Assembly (NCBI RefSeq): GCF_021608185.1 | Contig: NZ_JAKIHN010000001.1 | Span: 372,001 to 436,000, forward strand | Source of the DNA: Flavobacterium anseongense | Lineage (GTDB): Bacteria; Bacteroidota; Bacteroidia; Flavobacteriales; Flavobacteriaceae | DNA: 64,000 nucleotides | Direction of reading: 5' to 3' | In this document: one piece after another, positions 15,391-23,523 of the stretch | How positions within the stretch are numbered: position 1 is the stretch's first letter | Layout: every line of letters starts with the position of its first letter | Notes under the pieces: generated by a model | What the model was told of the DNA's origin: nothing | The model's database searches: none | The model's input: the letters and a program-made list of their open reading frames with translations, nothing else | Translations under genes and position numbers: made by a program

Positions 15391-17535
15391 ATGAAATATT
15401 TAAAGCTACTACTTTTATTCCTTTTCGTCCAAGTTTCCGCGCAGCAAGGTGGCATGTGGATTCCTTCTCTTTTAAAAGGAATGAACGAAGATGAAATGAA
15501 GAACCTTGGTATGAAAATTACTGCCGAGCAGATTTATTCAATCAATAAATCAAGTATAAAAGACGGTGTTCCGCAATTTGACAAAAAATGTACTGCCGAA
15601 GTCATCTCTGATAAAGGGTTGATTTTAACCAATCATCACTGTGGTTATGATGCCATTCAGAATCATTCTACTGTTGAGCATGATTATTTAGCTGATGGTT
15701 TTTGGGCATACAAAATGGAAGATGAATTACTAAACAAAGGCATGGTGGTTTCTTTTGTTGTTCGAATTGATGATGTGACTTCAAAAGTTTTGGCCGGTGT
15801 TGCCGCGATTGAATCGGAAGTTGACAAACAGAAAAAAATTCAGGAAAACATTGCTACGCTTACCAAAACGCTACCAAAAGAAAGCTGGGAAGAAAATGTT
15901 ATTAAAACATTTTACAACGGGAATCAATATTTGCTTTTTGTAACCGAAACATTTAAAGATATAAGGTTGGTTGGTGCGCCACCCAGTTCGATTGGAAAAT
16001 TTGCCGATGTAACTGATAATTGGGTTTGGCCAAGACATACAGGCGATTTTTCGCTGTTCAGAATTTATGCCGATAAAAACAATCGCCCTGCGGAATATTC
16101 TCCGCAAAATGTTCCCTACAAACCAAAATATTATTTCCCGATTTCTATTAAAGGATTAAAAGAAAATGATTTTACTATGGTTTTGGGGTATCCCGGAACA
16201 ACTCACGAATACTTACCTTCATTTGCCGTTGAACAAATCGTAAACACATCTAATCCGGCTAAAATTGAAATCCGTGATACTACTCTGAAAGTTCTAAATG
16301 AATTTATGCGAAAGGATAAAGCGATTAAAATTCAATATGCTTCAAAAAATCAAACTATTGCAAACGCCTGGAAAAAATGGCAAGGAGAAATCAAAGGATT
16401 GAAAAAATCTAATGCAGTTGGAGCAAAACAAAATTTTGAAAAGCAATTCCAAAAGAAAGTTATCGAAGCAGGGAAAGAAGCCGAATACGGGAATTTGATT
16501 CCCGATTTTGAAAAAAATTATACTCAAATCAAAGACTTTTCTTTGGCTCGTGATTATTTTAATGAAATTGTGGTTACTAATGCTGAAATTCTCTCTGTTG
16601 CTTATAAATTATATCAATTAGAACAATTGTACAACACCAAAGGTGAGCAGGCATTTAACGACAGAAGAACTAATTTAATCAATGGTTGGGGAGAATTTTA
16701 CAGCGAATTCAATCCAAAAGTTAATCAGGAAGTTTTTAAACAGTTACTTGATATTTACAGTAAAAAATATCCAAAACAATTTCTACCAAGTTCTTTAGAA
16801 AATGCAAATGCTGAAAATATAGCCAACGAAGTTTTTACAAAATCGCAATTGGTAAGCTATGATAAAGTCAAAGAATTATTAACAGGCGATTCGAAAACTG
16901 TTTTAGAAAAACTGAATAATGATGAAGGATATAAAGTTGGTAAAACTATTATTGATGCACATATAAAAAATGTTGCTCCAAAATATGACGAAATAAATTT
17001 AAGAAATACAGCAGCACAAAGAACCTATATGAAAGGCATTTTAGAGTTATTCCCAAAAAACAGAAATTTTCCTGATGCTAATAGCACACTACGTGTAACC
17101 TATGGGAAAATTAAAGGTTACAAACCAAGTGACGCAGTTTTTTACGAGCCTTTCTCCTATCTAGATGGTGTCATTGAAAAATATATCCCAGGCGATTATG
17201 AATTTGATGCACCAAAAAAATTAATTGATTTATACAATGCCAAAGATTATGGCGTTTATGGCGTAAATGGTAAAATGCCTTTGGATTTTATAGCCACAAA
17301 CCACACTACAGGTGGAAATTCAGGAAGTCCGGCACTTGATGCCGACGGAAATCTAATTGGTTTGAATTTTGATAGGGTTTGGGAAGGAACGATGAGCGAT
17401 ATTTATTATTCTCCTGAAATATGTAGGAATATAATGGTTGATATTCGTTATGTTTTGTTCATCATTGATAAATTTGCAGGCGCTGATAATCTGATTAAAG
17501 AGCTAAAAATCATTGCTCCAGGAAAGAAAAAGTAA
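15391..17535 (+). CDS. S46 family dipeptidyl peptidase (DPP11-like)
   Basis: A periplasmic serine exopeptidase of 714 residues that removes N-terminal dipeptides. A signal peptide (MKYLKLLLLFLFVQVSAQ) is followed by the catalytic histidine in LTNHHCGYD (about 82-83), an aspartate in WPRHTGDFSLF and the nucleophile Ser644 in GGNSGSPALD. Arg662 in NFDRVWEG lies exactly 18 residues after the serine, the spacing of Ser655 and Arg673 in P. gingivalis DPP11, where the arginine gives preference for Asp/Glu at P1; DPP7 has glycine there. Acidic-residue specificity is therefore inferred. It stands 38 bases after waaA. Confidence 0.92.
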   Translation: MKYLKLLLLFLFVQVSAQQGGMWIPSLLKGMNEDEMKNLGMKITAEQIYSINKSSIKDGVPQFDKKCTAEVISDKGLILTNHHCGYDAIQNHSTVEHDYLADGFWAYKMEDELLNKGMVVSFVVRIDDVTSKVLAGVAAIESEVDKQKKIQENIATLTKTLPKESWEENVIKTFYNGNQYLLFVTETFKDIRLVGAPPSSIGKFADVTDNWVWPRHTGDFSLFRIYADKNNRPAEYSPQNVPYKPKYYFPISIKGLKENDFTMVLGYPGTTHEYLPSFAVEQIVNTSNPAKIEIRDTTLKVLNEFMRKDKAIKIQYASKNQTIANAWKKWQGEIKGLKKSNAVGAKQNFEKQFQKKVIEAGKEAEYGNLIPDFEKNYTQIKDFSLARDYFNEIVVTNAEILSVAYKLYQLEQLYNTKGEQAFNDRRTNLINGWGEFYSEFNPKVNQEVFKQLLDIYSKKYPKQFLPSSLENANAENIANEVFTKSQLVSYDKVKELLTGDSKTVLEKLNNDEGYKVGKTIIDAHIKNVAPKYDEINLRNTAAQRTYMKGILELFPKNRNFPDANSTLRVTYGKIKGYKPSDAVFYEPFSYLDGVIEKYIPGDYEFDAPKKLIDLYNAKDYGVYGVNGKMPLDFIATNHTTGGNSGSPALDADGNLIGLNFDRVWEGTMSDIYYSPEICRNIMVDIRYVLFIIDKFAGADNLIKELKIIAPGKKK

Positions 17536-17558
17536 TTTTTTTAACATTAATTTAAGTT

Positions 17559-17575
17559 TTGGCACGATTCTTGTT
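17559..17575 (+). promoter_or_regulatory. Possible sigma-54 (-24/-12) promoter
   Basis: TTGGCACGATTCTTGTT matches the sigma-54 consensus TTGGCACG-N4-TTGC(T/A), with the GG and the -12 G at the correct 10-base spacing; the only clear deviation is GT instead of GC at -12. It lies 118 bases before the repeat lipoprotein start. Confidence 0.45.
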
Positions 17576-17648
17576 AAACAAAAGCCGAAGTAAAATATGG
17601 GTTTTTTAAAAAAAATTAAAAATTTATTTTAACCTATTAAAAAATTTA

Positions 17649-17656
17649 TATCTTTG
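17649..17656 (+). promoter_or_regulatory. Promoter core TAnnTTTG for the repeat lipoprotein
   Basis: TATCTTTG ends 36 bases before the ATG at 17693, in a very A/T-rich stretch. Confidence 0.55.
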
Positions 17657-17692
17657 CCTCGAATTAATAATTAACCTTTTATATTAAGTAAG

Positions 17693-17899
17693 ATGAAAAA
17701 AGTATTTTTAAGTTTAGCTGTTATTGCTGCATTAACTGTAGTATCTTGTAAGCAAGCTGATGCTGCTGCTACTGAAGCTGTTGACACAACTGCTGTTGAG
17801 GCTGTTGACACAACTGCTGCTCCTGCTGCTGACACAACTGCTGTTGACACAACTGCTGCTGCTGCTCCAGCTGAGGCTGCTCCAGCTGAAAAAAAATAA
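17693..17899 (+). CDS. Small Ala/Asp/Thr-repeat lipoprotein
   Basis: A 68-residue protein. MKKVFLSLAVIAALTVVSCK is a lipoprotein signal with lipobox VVSC. The mature part is almost entirely Ala, Val, Asp, Thr and Pro, with four copies of an (A)VDTTA-like unit and an APAEAAPAEKK tail, and is probably disordered. The repeats are visible in the DNA as near-identical GCTGTTGACACAACTGCT blocks, with nearly all alanines encoded by GCT. That codon bias and the strong terminator suggest high expression. No function is known; a surface or periplasmic spacer lipoprotein is a guess. Confidence 0.78.
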   Translation: MKKVFLSLAVIAALTVVSCKQADAAATEAVDTTAVEAVDTTAAPAADTTAVDTTAAAAPAEAAPAEKK

Positions 17900-17927
17900 T
17901 TAAATAACTAATTATTTTTAAAGATTT

Positions 17928-17955
17928 AAAGCCACGCTAAGCGTGGCTTTCTTAT
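17928..17955 (+). terminator. Rho-independent terminator of the repeat lipoprotein
   Basis: A 10-bp stem (AAAGCCACGC with GCGTGGCTTT) closes a TAA loop and is followed by a T-rich run. Confidence 0.88.
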
Positions 17956-17995
17956 TTTATATACATTCCAAATTTATTTTGTAAACCATATAAAC

Positions 17996-18027
17996 AAAAA
18001 AGCTTCAAACATAGTTTGAAGCTTTTT
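17996..18027 (-). terminator. Terminator of the tRNA transcript
   Basis: AAAAAAGCTTCAAAC pairs with GTTTGAAGCTTTTT around a 3-nt loop. On the minus strand it ends in a T tract right after tRNA-Leu. Confidence 0.85.
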
Positions 18028-18028
18028 G

Positions 18029-18114
18029 TACTCAAGGCGGGACTTGAACCCGCACGAACATTGCTGTTCACTGGATTTTAAGTCCAGCGTGTCTACCAAT
18101 TTCACCACTCGAGC
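18029..18114 (-). tRNA. tRNA-Leu (anticodon TAA)
   Basis: An 86-nt class II tRNA. The anticodon stem-loop CTGGACTTAAAATCCAG centres on TAA, a long variable arm follows, and the T loop reads GGGTTCAAGTCCC. The acceptor stem pairs with one G-T at the first position and the discriminator base is A. CCA is not encoded. It is cotranscribed with tRNA-Gly 15 bases upstream. Confidence 0.95.
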
Positions 18115-18129
18115 ATTATTTGGTAATTG

Positions 18130-18202
18130 AGCGAAAAACGGGGCTCGAACCCGCGACCTCGACCTTGGCAAGGTCGCGCTCTACCAACTGAGCTATTTTC
18201 GC
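18130..18202 (-). tRNA. tRNA-Gly (anticodon GCC)
   Basis: A 73-nt tRNA. The acceptor stem GCGAAAA pairs with TTTTCGC, the D arm is AGCTCAGTTGGTAGAGC, the anticodon loop is CTTGCCAAG and the T arm is CGGGTTCGAGCCCCG. The discriminator base is T and CCA is not encoded. It is the first gene of the two-tRNA transcript. Confidence 0.95.
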
Positions 18203-18346
18203 ATTCGCATTAATTCTTAGAACGGCAATACTTATGCTGTATTGCGGATGCAAATGTAATATTAAAAATGAATAATACAAACGTTTTTTTTGAAAAAAAC
18301 TTTGTCAAACTCTAACCAATTGATAAACACAATTCAGTAACAGCAT

Positions 18347-20950
18347 TTATTTTTTCTGCAGCATTCTTTTTAATTCATTTAGTTTCATCAATGCTTCGAT
18401 TGGCGTCAATGTATTGATATCTAAACCAACTATATCTTCTCGTATTTCTTCTAACAACGGATCATCAAGATTAAAAATATTCAGTTGCATTTCGTCCTTA
18501 GCTTTAACTCCACCTAATGCATCGCTCGAATGATTTTTTTCTAATTTCTTCAGAAGCTTCTGTGCTTTTTGTATTACTGTCTGAGGCATTCCCGCCATTT
18601 TTGCTACATGAATACCAAAACTGTGAGCGCTTCCGCCGGTAACTAACTTTCGTATAAAAAGAACCGTATCTTTTAATTCTTTTACCGAAACATTATAATT
18701 TTTAATTCTCGGCAACAACTCACTCATTTCATTCAATTCGTGATAATGAGTAGCAAATAACGTCTTGGCTCTAGCCGGATTTTCATGTAGAAATTCAGCA
18801 ATCGCCCACGCAATTGAAATTCCATCGTATGTGCTGGTTCCGCGACCAATCTCATCCAACAAAACCAAACTTCTGTCTGAAATGTTATTCAGAATCGAAG
18901 CGGTTTCATTCATCTCAACCATAAAAGTAGATTCGCCCATCGAAATGTTATCACTTGCTCCTACTCGAGTGAAAATTTTATCTACAATTCCCATTCTGAC
19001 TTTTTCTGCCGGAACAAAACTTCCCATCTGCGCTAATAAAACTATTAAAGCCGTTTGCCTCAAAATTGCTGACTTCCCCGACATGTTTGGTCCGGTAATC
19101 ATTATAATTTGTTGCGATTCTCTATCTAAGAAAACATCATTCGGAACATATGGAACTCCAACAGGCAACTGCTTTTCAATAACCGGATGGCGACCATTGG
19201 TGATTTCCAAATCAAAGGATTCGTCCAGAATTGGGCATACATAATCGTTTTCTATAGCCAATTGCGCGAAAGAAATCAGACAATCGAGCTGTCCTATTAG
19301 ATTTGCATTTAACTGAACTTGTTTAATATAAGTCGCAATCCAACTCACTAATTGTTCGAAGAGTTGACTTTCTATTTGATGAATTTTTTCTTCGGCTCCA
19401 AGGATTTTGGTTTCATATTCTTTTAATTCTTCGGTAATATAACGTTCGGCATTTACTAAAGTCTGCTTTCTAATCCATTCCGTCGGAACTTTATCTTTAT
19501 GTGTATTTCGAACTTCTATATAATAGCCGAAAACATTATTAAAAGAAATCTTCAGAGATGAAATACCTGTTGCTTCCGATTCCCGCTTTTCAATGCCTTC
19601 CAGATATTCTTTCCCTGAAAAGGCAATACTTCTCAATTCATCTAATTCGGGATGAACGCCACTTGCAATAGCATTCCCTTTGGCAATAGCTACCGGCGCA
19701 TCTTGATTTAAAGTGGTTCTTATCTTTTCGCGAAGCAAATCACATGAATGTAAACTATCGCCAATAACCCGAACTGCTTCTTGTTTACTTTCTAACGCAA
19801 TTTCTTTAATCGGAATAATAGCGTCTAATGATTCTTTTAGATAAATAACTTCTCTTGGAGAAATTTTTCCGGTTGCCACCTTAGAAATCAAACGCTCCAA
19901 GTCGGAAATTTGTTTGATTTGGTATTGCATTTTTTGAAGAATTTCTATATTTTCTTTTAAATAAGAAACAACTTTATGACGACTTCTAATCTTGTGGATG
20001 TCTTTTAAAGGCAATGCCAACCAACGCTTCAATAACCTTGATCCCATTGGCGAAAGCGTTTTATCAATCACATCCAACAGCGTAACCGCATTTTGCGAAT
20101 GGCTGTGGTACAATTCTAAATTTCGAATGGTGAATCTGTCCATCCAAACATAAGCATCCTCAGCAATTCTTTGAATATTGGTGATGTGCTGCACTTTATT
20201 ATGCTGCGTTTCCGATAAATAAAACAGAATCGCTCCTGAAGCTATAATTCCATCAAGCAACTCATCGATTCCAAAACCTTTTAGCGAATTGGTTTGAAAA
20301 TGATTGTTTAAGGTTTCAAAAGCGTAATCTTCTTTATAAACCCAATCTTCGAGATAAAAAACATTGAACCTTTCTCCGAATAGTTCTTTGAATTGGTTTC
20401 GGTTGTTTTTTTGAATTAAAATCTCACTCGGGCTAAAATTCTGCAACAGCTTATCAATATATTCTTCATTGCCTTGTGCAGTCAAAAATTCGCCTGTAGA
20501 AACGTCAAGAAAAGAAACGCCTAATTGCTTTTTACCGAAATAAACCGAAGCCAAAAAATTATTAGATTTTGATTGTAAAACCTCATCGTTCATTGAAACT
20601 CCAGGCGTAATCAACTCTGTTACGCCACGTTTAACAATTGTTTTGGTCATTTTTGGATCTTCGAGTTGGTCACAAATCGCTACCCGAAGTCCGGCTTTTA
20701 CCAATTTTGGCAAATAAGTATTTAAAGAATGATGTGGAAAACCCGCCAAAGCTGTTTCGGTTTCGGAACCTGCACCACGCTTGGTTAAAACAATTCCAAG
20801 GATTTTGGAAGCCCGAATGGCATCTTCTCCAAAGGTTTCGTAAAAATCGCCAACTCTAAACAACAAACACGCATCGGGATACTTTCTTTTTATCTCGTTG
20901 TATTGCTTCATTAAAGGAGTCTCTTTTGTCGAAGTTTCTTTGGCTGCCAA
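18347..20950 (-). CDS. mutS: DNA mismatch repair protein MutS
   Basis: The protein recognises base mismatches and small loops and recruits MutL. It has 867 residues, typical for MutS1. The mismatch-reading Phe-x-Glu motif is at residues 36-38 ([11 protein letters not shown]). The C-terminal ABC-type ATPase has Walker A GPNMSGKS at 620-627, the Walker B region [16 protein letters not shown] and the [10 protein letters not shown] switch. The 20950 start ([17 protein letters not shown]) is kept because the family often has a short tail before the MKQYNEIK block. It stands as its own unit, with the two tRNA genes downstream on the same strand. Confidence 0.96.
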   Translation of the reverse strand: MAAKETSTKETPLMKQYNEIKRKYPDACLLFRVGDFYETFGEDAIRASKILGIVLTKRGAGSETETALAGFPHHSLNTYLPKLVKAGLRVAICDQLEDPKMTKTIVKRGVTELITPGVSMNDEVLQSKSNNFLASVYFGKKQLGVSFLDVSTGEFLTAQGNEEYIDKLLQNFSPSEILIQKNNRNQFKELFGERFNVFYLEDWVYKEDYAFETLNNHFQTNSLKGFGIDELLDGIIASGAILFYLSETQHNKVQHITNIQRIAEDAYVWMDRFTIRNLELYHSHSQNAVTLLDVIDKTLSPMGSRLLKRWLALPLKDIHKIRSRHKVVSYLKENIEILQKMQYQIKQISDLERLISKVATGKISPREVIYLKESLDAIIPIKEIALESKQEAVRVIGDSLHSCDLLREKIRTTLNQDAPVAIAKGNAIASGVHPELDELRSIAFSGKEYLEGIEKRESEATGISSLKISFNNVFGYYIEVRNTHKDKVPTEWIRKQTLVNAERYITEELKEYETKILGAEEKIHQIESQLFEQLVSWIATYIKQVQLNANLIGQLDCLISFAQLAIENDYVCPILDESFDLEITNGRHPVIEKQLPVGVPYVPNDVFLDRESQQIIMITGPNMSGKSAILRQTALIVLLAQMGSFVPAEKVRMGIVDKIFTRVGASDNISMGESTFMVEMNETASILNNISDRSLVLLDEIGRGTSTYDGISIAWAIAEFLHENPARAKTLFATHYHELNEMSELLPRIKNYNVSVKELKDTVLFIRKLVTGGSAHSFGIHVAKMAGMPQTVIQKAQKLLKKLEKNHSSDALGGVKAKDEMQLNIFNLDDPLLEEIREDIVGLDINTLTPIEALMKLNELKRMLQKK

Positions 20951-21069
20951 TGGTTTCAGAATTAATTTTTCGTGAAAGCGAATTTAAATATTTTAGAATG
21001 ATTTAGTCCTCCTAAAAAAAATTAATTTAACCTTAAGACAAAAAAAAGAGAGGCATTCTAAATTTACAA

Positions 21070-21077
21070 TACATTTG
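21070..21077 (+). promoter_or_regulatory. Promoter core TAnnTTTG for the DUF1573 gene
   Basis: TACATTTG ends 26 bases before the ATG at 21104. Confidence 0.55.
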
Positions 21078-21103
21078 TCACAGAAACTTAAATACTATAT
21101 AAA

Positions 21104-21577
21104 ATGAAAAGAATTATTTTATTAGCTGCAATTACTGTTTTTGGTGTTGCAACTAGCAATGCTCAAACCGCAAAAAAAGCTACTACTAAGAAAGCTGATG
21201 CTCCAGCTAAAGTTGAAACTCCAAAAGTTGACGGAGCCGGAATGCTTTTCGAAAACGAAACTATCGATTACGGAACAATTCCACACAACTCTGACGGGAA
21301 AAGAGAGTTTGTATTTGTTAACAACGGAAACAAACCTTTAAAAATAGAAAGCACCCAAGGTTCTTGTGGTTGTACCGTTCCTTCTAAACCTGAAGGCGAT
21401 ATCGCTCCAGGTGCAAAAGGAGTTATTGGTGTAAAATATGCGACTGACAGAGTTGGTCCATTTACAAAAACGGTAACTATAAAATCAAATGCTGCCGGAC
21501 AAGAAACTAAAGTAGTTACTATCAAAGGAACTGTTTTACCAGATGCTCCAGCTGATAGCGCTCCAACAAAAAGCTAA
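21104..21577 (+). CDS. Secreted DUF1573 domain protein
   Basis: A 157-residue protein with a signal peptide (MKRIILLAAITVFGVATSNAQ), a Lys/Ala-rich linker to about residue 45, and one DUF1573 immunoglobulin-like domain: FENETIDYGTIPHNSDGKRE, then FVNNGNKPLKI, then SCGCTVP and a KTVTIKSNA strand. The CGC motif is a hallmark of this domain. Such proteins are abundant in Bacteroidota periplasm and envelope; no activity is established, and an Ig-like ligand or protein-binding role is inferred. It is monocistronic, ending at a terminator. Confidence 0.87.
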   Translation: MKRIILLAAITVFGVATSNAQTAKKATTKKADAPAKVETPKVDGAGMLFENETIDYGTIPHNSDGKREFVFVNNGNKPLKIESTQGSCGCTVPSKPEGDIAPGAKGVIGVKYATDRVGPFTKTVTIKSNAAGQETKVVTIKGTVLPDAPADSAPTKS

Positions 21578-21599
21578 TTTTACTTAATTATAATTCAGG

Positions 21600-21630
21600 A
21601 AAGTCTCGATAATCTCGGGACTTTTTTTTT
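21600..21630 (+). terminator. Terminator of the DUF1573 gene
   Basis: AAGTCTCG pairs with CGGGACTT (one T-G pair) around a 7-nt loop, followed by nine or more T residues. Confidence 0.8.
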
Positions 21631-21681
21631 GAATATCTTTACCGCTCGAAACCGAAAGTCAAATGCTCTAAAATAAAAAAG

Positions 21682-22212
21682 ATGCGCAAACTTGAAAATA
21701 AAGAACTGGAAAGAAAATCAATCGAAGACTTCAAAGATGCCAAGAAAACACCAATCATAATTGTATTGGATGACATCCGAAGTCTGCACAATATTGGTTC
21801 TGTATTTCGAACTGCCGATGCCTTCTTAATCGAGAAAATATATTTATGCGGAATAACGGCAATTCCACCCAACAAAGAGATTCACAAGACCGCACTTGGC
21901 GCGACAGAAACAGTTACCTGGGAATATCAGGAAAATGTTTTGGCCGTAATTGAAAATTTGAAAAAAGAAAATGTTTCCGTTTTTGCCATCGAACAAGTGG
22001 AAAATGCCATCTTTCTTCAGGATTTTAAAGTAGATAAAACCAAAAAATACGCTTTGGTTTTTGGTAATGAAGTATTTGGTGTTGCTCAAAAAGCAATAGA
22101 ACTTTGCGACGGAACGATTGAAATTCCGCAGTTAGGAACTAAACATTCATTAAATATTTCGGTTAGTACCGGAATTGTGGTGTGGGACTTGTTTCAGAAA
22201 ATGAATTATTAA
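21682..22212 (+). CDS. TrmH/SpoU family RNA methyltransferase
   Basis: A 176-residue SPOUT enzyme that methylates ribose 2'-OH in tRNA or rRNA with S-adenosylmethionine. The three family motifs are present: RSLHNIGSVFRTADAF (motif 1), LVFGNEVFGV (motif 2) and KHSLNISVSTGIVVWDL (motif 3), which form the trefoil-knot cofactor site. No extra RNA-binding N-terminal domain is present, so the target nucleotide is unknown. The 3' end overlaps the convergent folK fusion: the two stop codons share a TTAA tetranucleotide at 22209-22212. Confidence 0.9.
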   Translation: MRKLENKELERKSIEDFKDAKKTPIIIVLDDIRSLHNIGSVFRTADAFLIEKIYLCGITAIPPNKEIHKTALGATETVTWEYQENVLAVIENLKKENVSVFAIEQVENAIFLQDFKVDKTKKYALVFGNEVFGVAQKAIELCDGTIEIPQLGTKHSLNISVSTGIVVWDLFQKMNY

Positions 22213-23345
22213 CCCGAAATCTTATTCTGAATTTCGTTTAAAATAAAAACATAATCTTCCTGATTATTTTGAAAATCTCTATTGGTCACATCAATAATCA
22301 ACACATTTAAATCGGTTTGCGATTTGATATAATCCAAATAACCATTGTTGATTTTTTCTAAATATTCCGCCGGAATTTCCTGCTCGTAGCTTCTACCTCT
22401 TTCTCGGATATTTGCCAAAAGTCGTTCGGTGCTTTGATACAAATAAATATACAAATCAGGTTTTGGCATTTCTTTATAGATGATGTCAAACATGGTTTTA
22501 TACAAACGAAACTCATCTTCGGCAAGCGTAACTTTAGCAAAAATTAACGATTTAAAAATATGATAATCGGCAACGATGAAATCCTTAAACAAATCAAATT
22601 GTGCTAAATCATCCGAAATTTGCTGATATCTATCGGCCAAAAAAGACATTTCCAACGGAAAAGCATAACGGTTTTGGTCTTCATAGAATTTCGGCAAAAA
22701 AGGATTATCCGCGAAACGTTCTAAAACAGATTTAGCATTAAAATCTTCCGCTAATTTGTTTGTCAACGTCGTTTTTCCGGCACCAATATTTCCTTCAATA
22801 GCGATGTAATTAAAATGGTCGAGTTTTAATTTTGAAATTGGAATTTCCAGATTCTGAATGACTTTACAATTGCTTTTATCTTCCGAAAGTACTAGCAATT
22901 CATGCAAATATTTTTGTAAAATGGGATGACGCCAGTCTAAATGTAAATCCTGCATTGGCAACAACACAAACAAACGGTTTTGCATTTCCGGATGTGGCAC
23001 TTTTAGTTTCTCGGAAGCAATGATTTCCTCATCAAAAGCGATGACATCAATATCGATAATTCGCGCCTGATAACCTTCGACATCTTCACGAACTCTTCCT
23101 AAAGCTTCTTCGAGCAAAAGACATTCTTCCAAAATCTGATGCGCCGATTTATGTGTATTCATAATCACAGCACAATTGTAGAATTTTTCACTTTCAAAAC
23201 CCCAAGCAGGCGTTTCATAAAGCTTGGAAACTCTAATAATTGTTCCAATTTCATTATGCAAATTATCAATGCAACGCACAATGTTTTCGAGACGATTGCC
23301 TTGATTGCTACCTAACGATAAAATGACTTGATGCTGCTTTTTCAT
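22209..23345 (-). CDS. folK: Fused HPPK (FolK) and deoxynucleoside kinase
   Basis: A 378-residue two-domain protein. Residues 1-150 are 6-hydroxymethyl-7,8-dihydropterin pyrophosphokinase: LSLGSNQGNRLENI, ETPAWGF, and the magnesium-binding RIIDIDVIAF (Asp98, Asp100). Residues 178-378 are a deoxynucleoside kinase with P-loop EGNIGAGKTT (about 184-193), the ERF motif and the lid RERGRSYEQ. One chain thus joins folate synthesis to nucleoside salvage. The arrangement is continuous with no frameshift and is, from memory, seen in other Bacteroidota. The salvage substrate (dA, dG or dC) cannot be told. Confidence 0.9.
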   Translation of the reverse strand: MKKQHQVILSLGSNQGNRLENIVRCIDNLHNEIGTIIRVSKLYETPAWGFESEKFYNCAVIMNTHKSAHQILEECLLLEEALGRVREDVEGYQARIIDIDVIAFDEEIIASEKLKVPHPEMQNRLFVLLPMQDLHLDWRHPILQKYLHELLVLSEDKSNCKVIQNLEIPISKLKLDHFNYIAIEGNIGAGKTTLTNKLAEDFNAKSVLERFADNPFLPKFYEDQNRYAFPLEMSFLADRYQQISDDLAQFDLFKDFIVADYHIFKSLIFAKVTLAEDEFRLYKTMFDIIYKEMPKPDLYIYLYQSTERLLANIRERGRSYEQEIPAEYLEKINNGYLDYIKSQTDLNVLIIDVTNRDFQNNQEDYVFILNEIQNKISG

Positions 23346-23483
23346 GGAAGCACAAATTAACTAAAACTATTTTAGAATAACGTCAAAAAATAGCCGACTG
23401 TTAATAACAATTTCTCAACAATTGCCTTTTGATAAAATCATAAAACTTCCATAAATAGTAACCGTTTTATAAGCAAAAGGCTT

Positions 23484-23491
23484 TATTTTTG
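23484..23491 (+). promoter_or_regulatory. Promoter core TAnnTTTG for the AsmA-like gene
   Basis: TATTTTTG ends 32 bases before the ATG at 23524. Confidence 0.5.
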
Positions 23492-23523
23492 TTAAGTAAA
23501 TGCGTAACTAAATCTATCATACC

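Noticed and set aside
17974..18171. A 65-codon minus-strand open frame
   Set aside because: It lies across the tRNA-Leu terminator, tRNA-Leu and part of tRNA-Gly; the translation is an accident of tRNA sequence.
18765..19244. 159-codon plus-strand open frame opposite mutS
   Set aside because: It lies antisense to the conserved MutS ATPase domain and has no start context or protein motifs.
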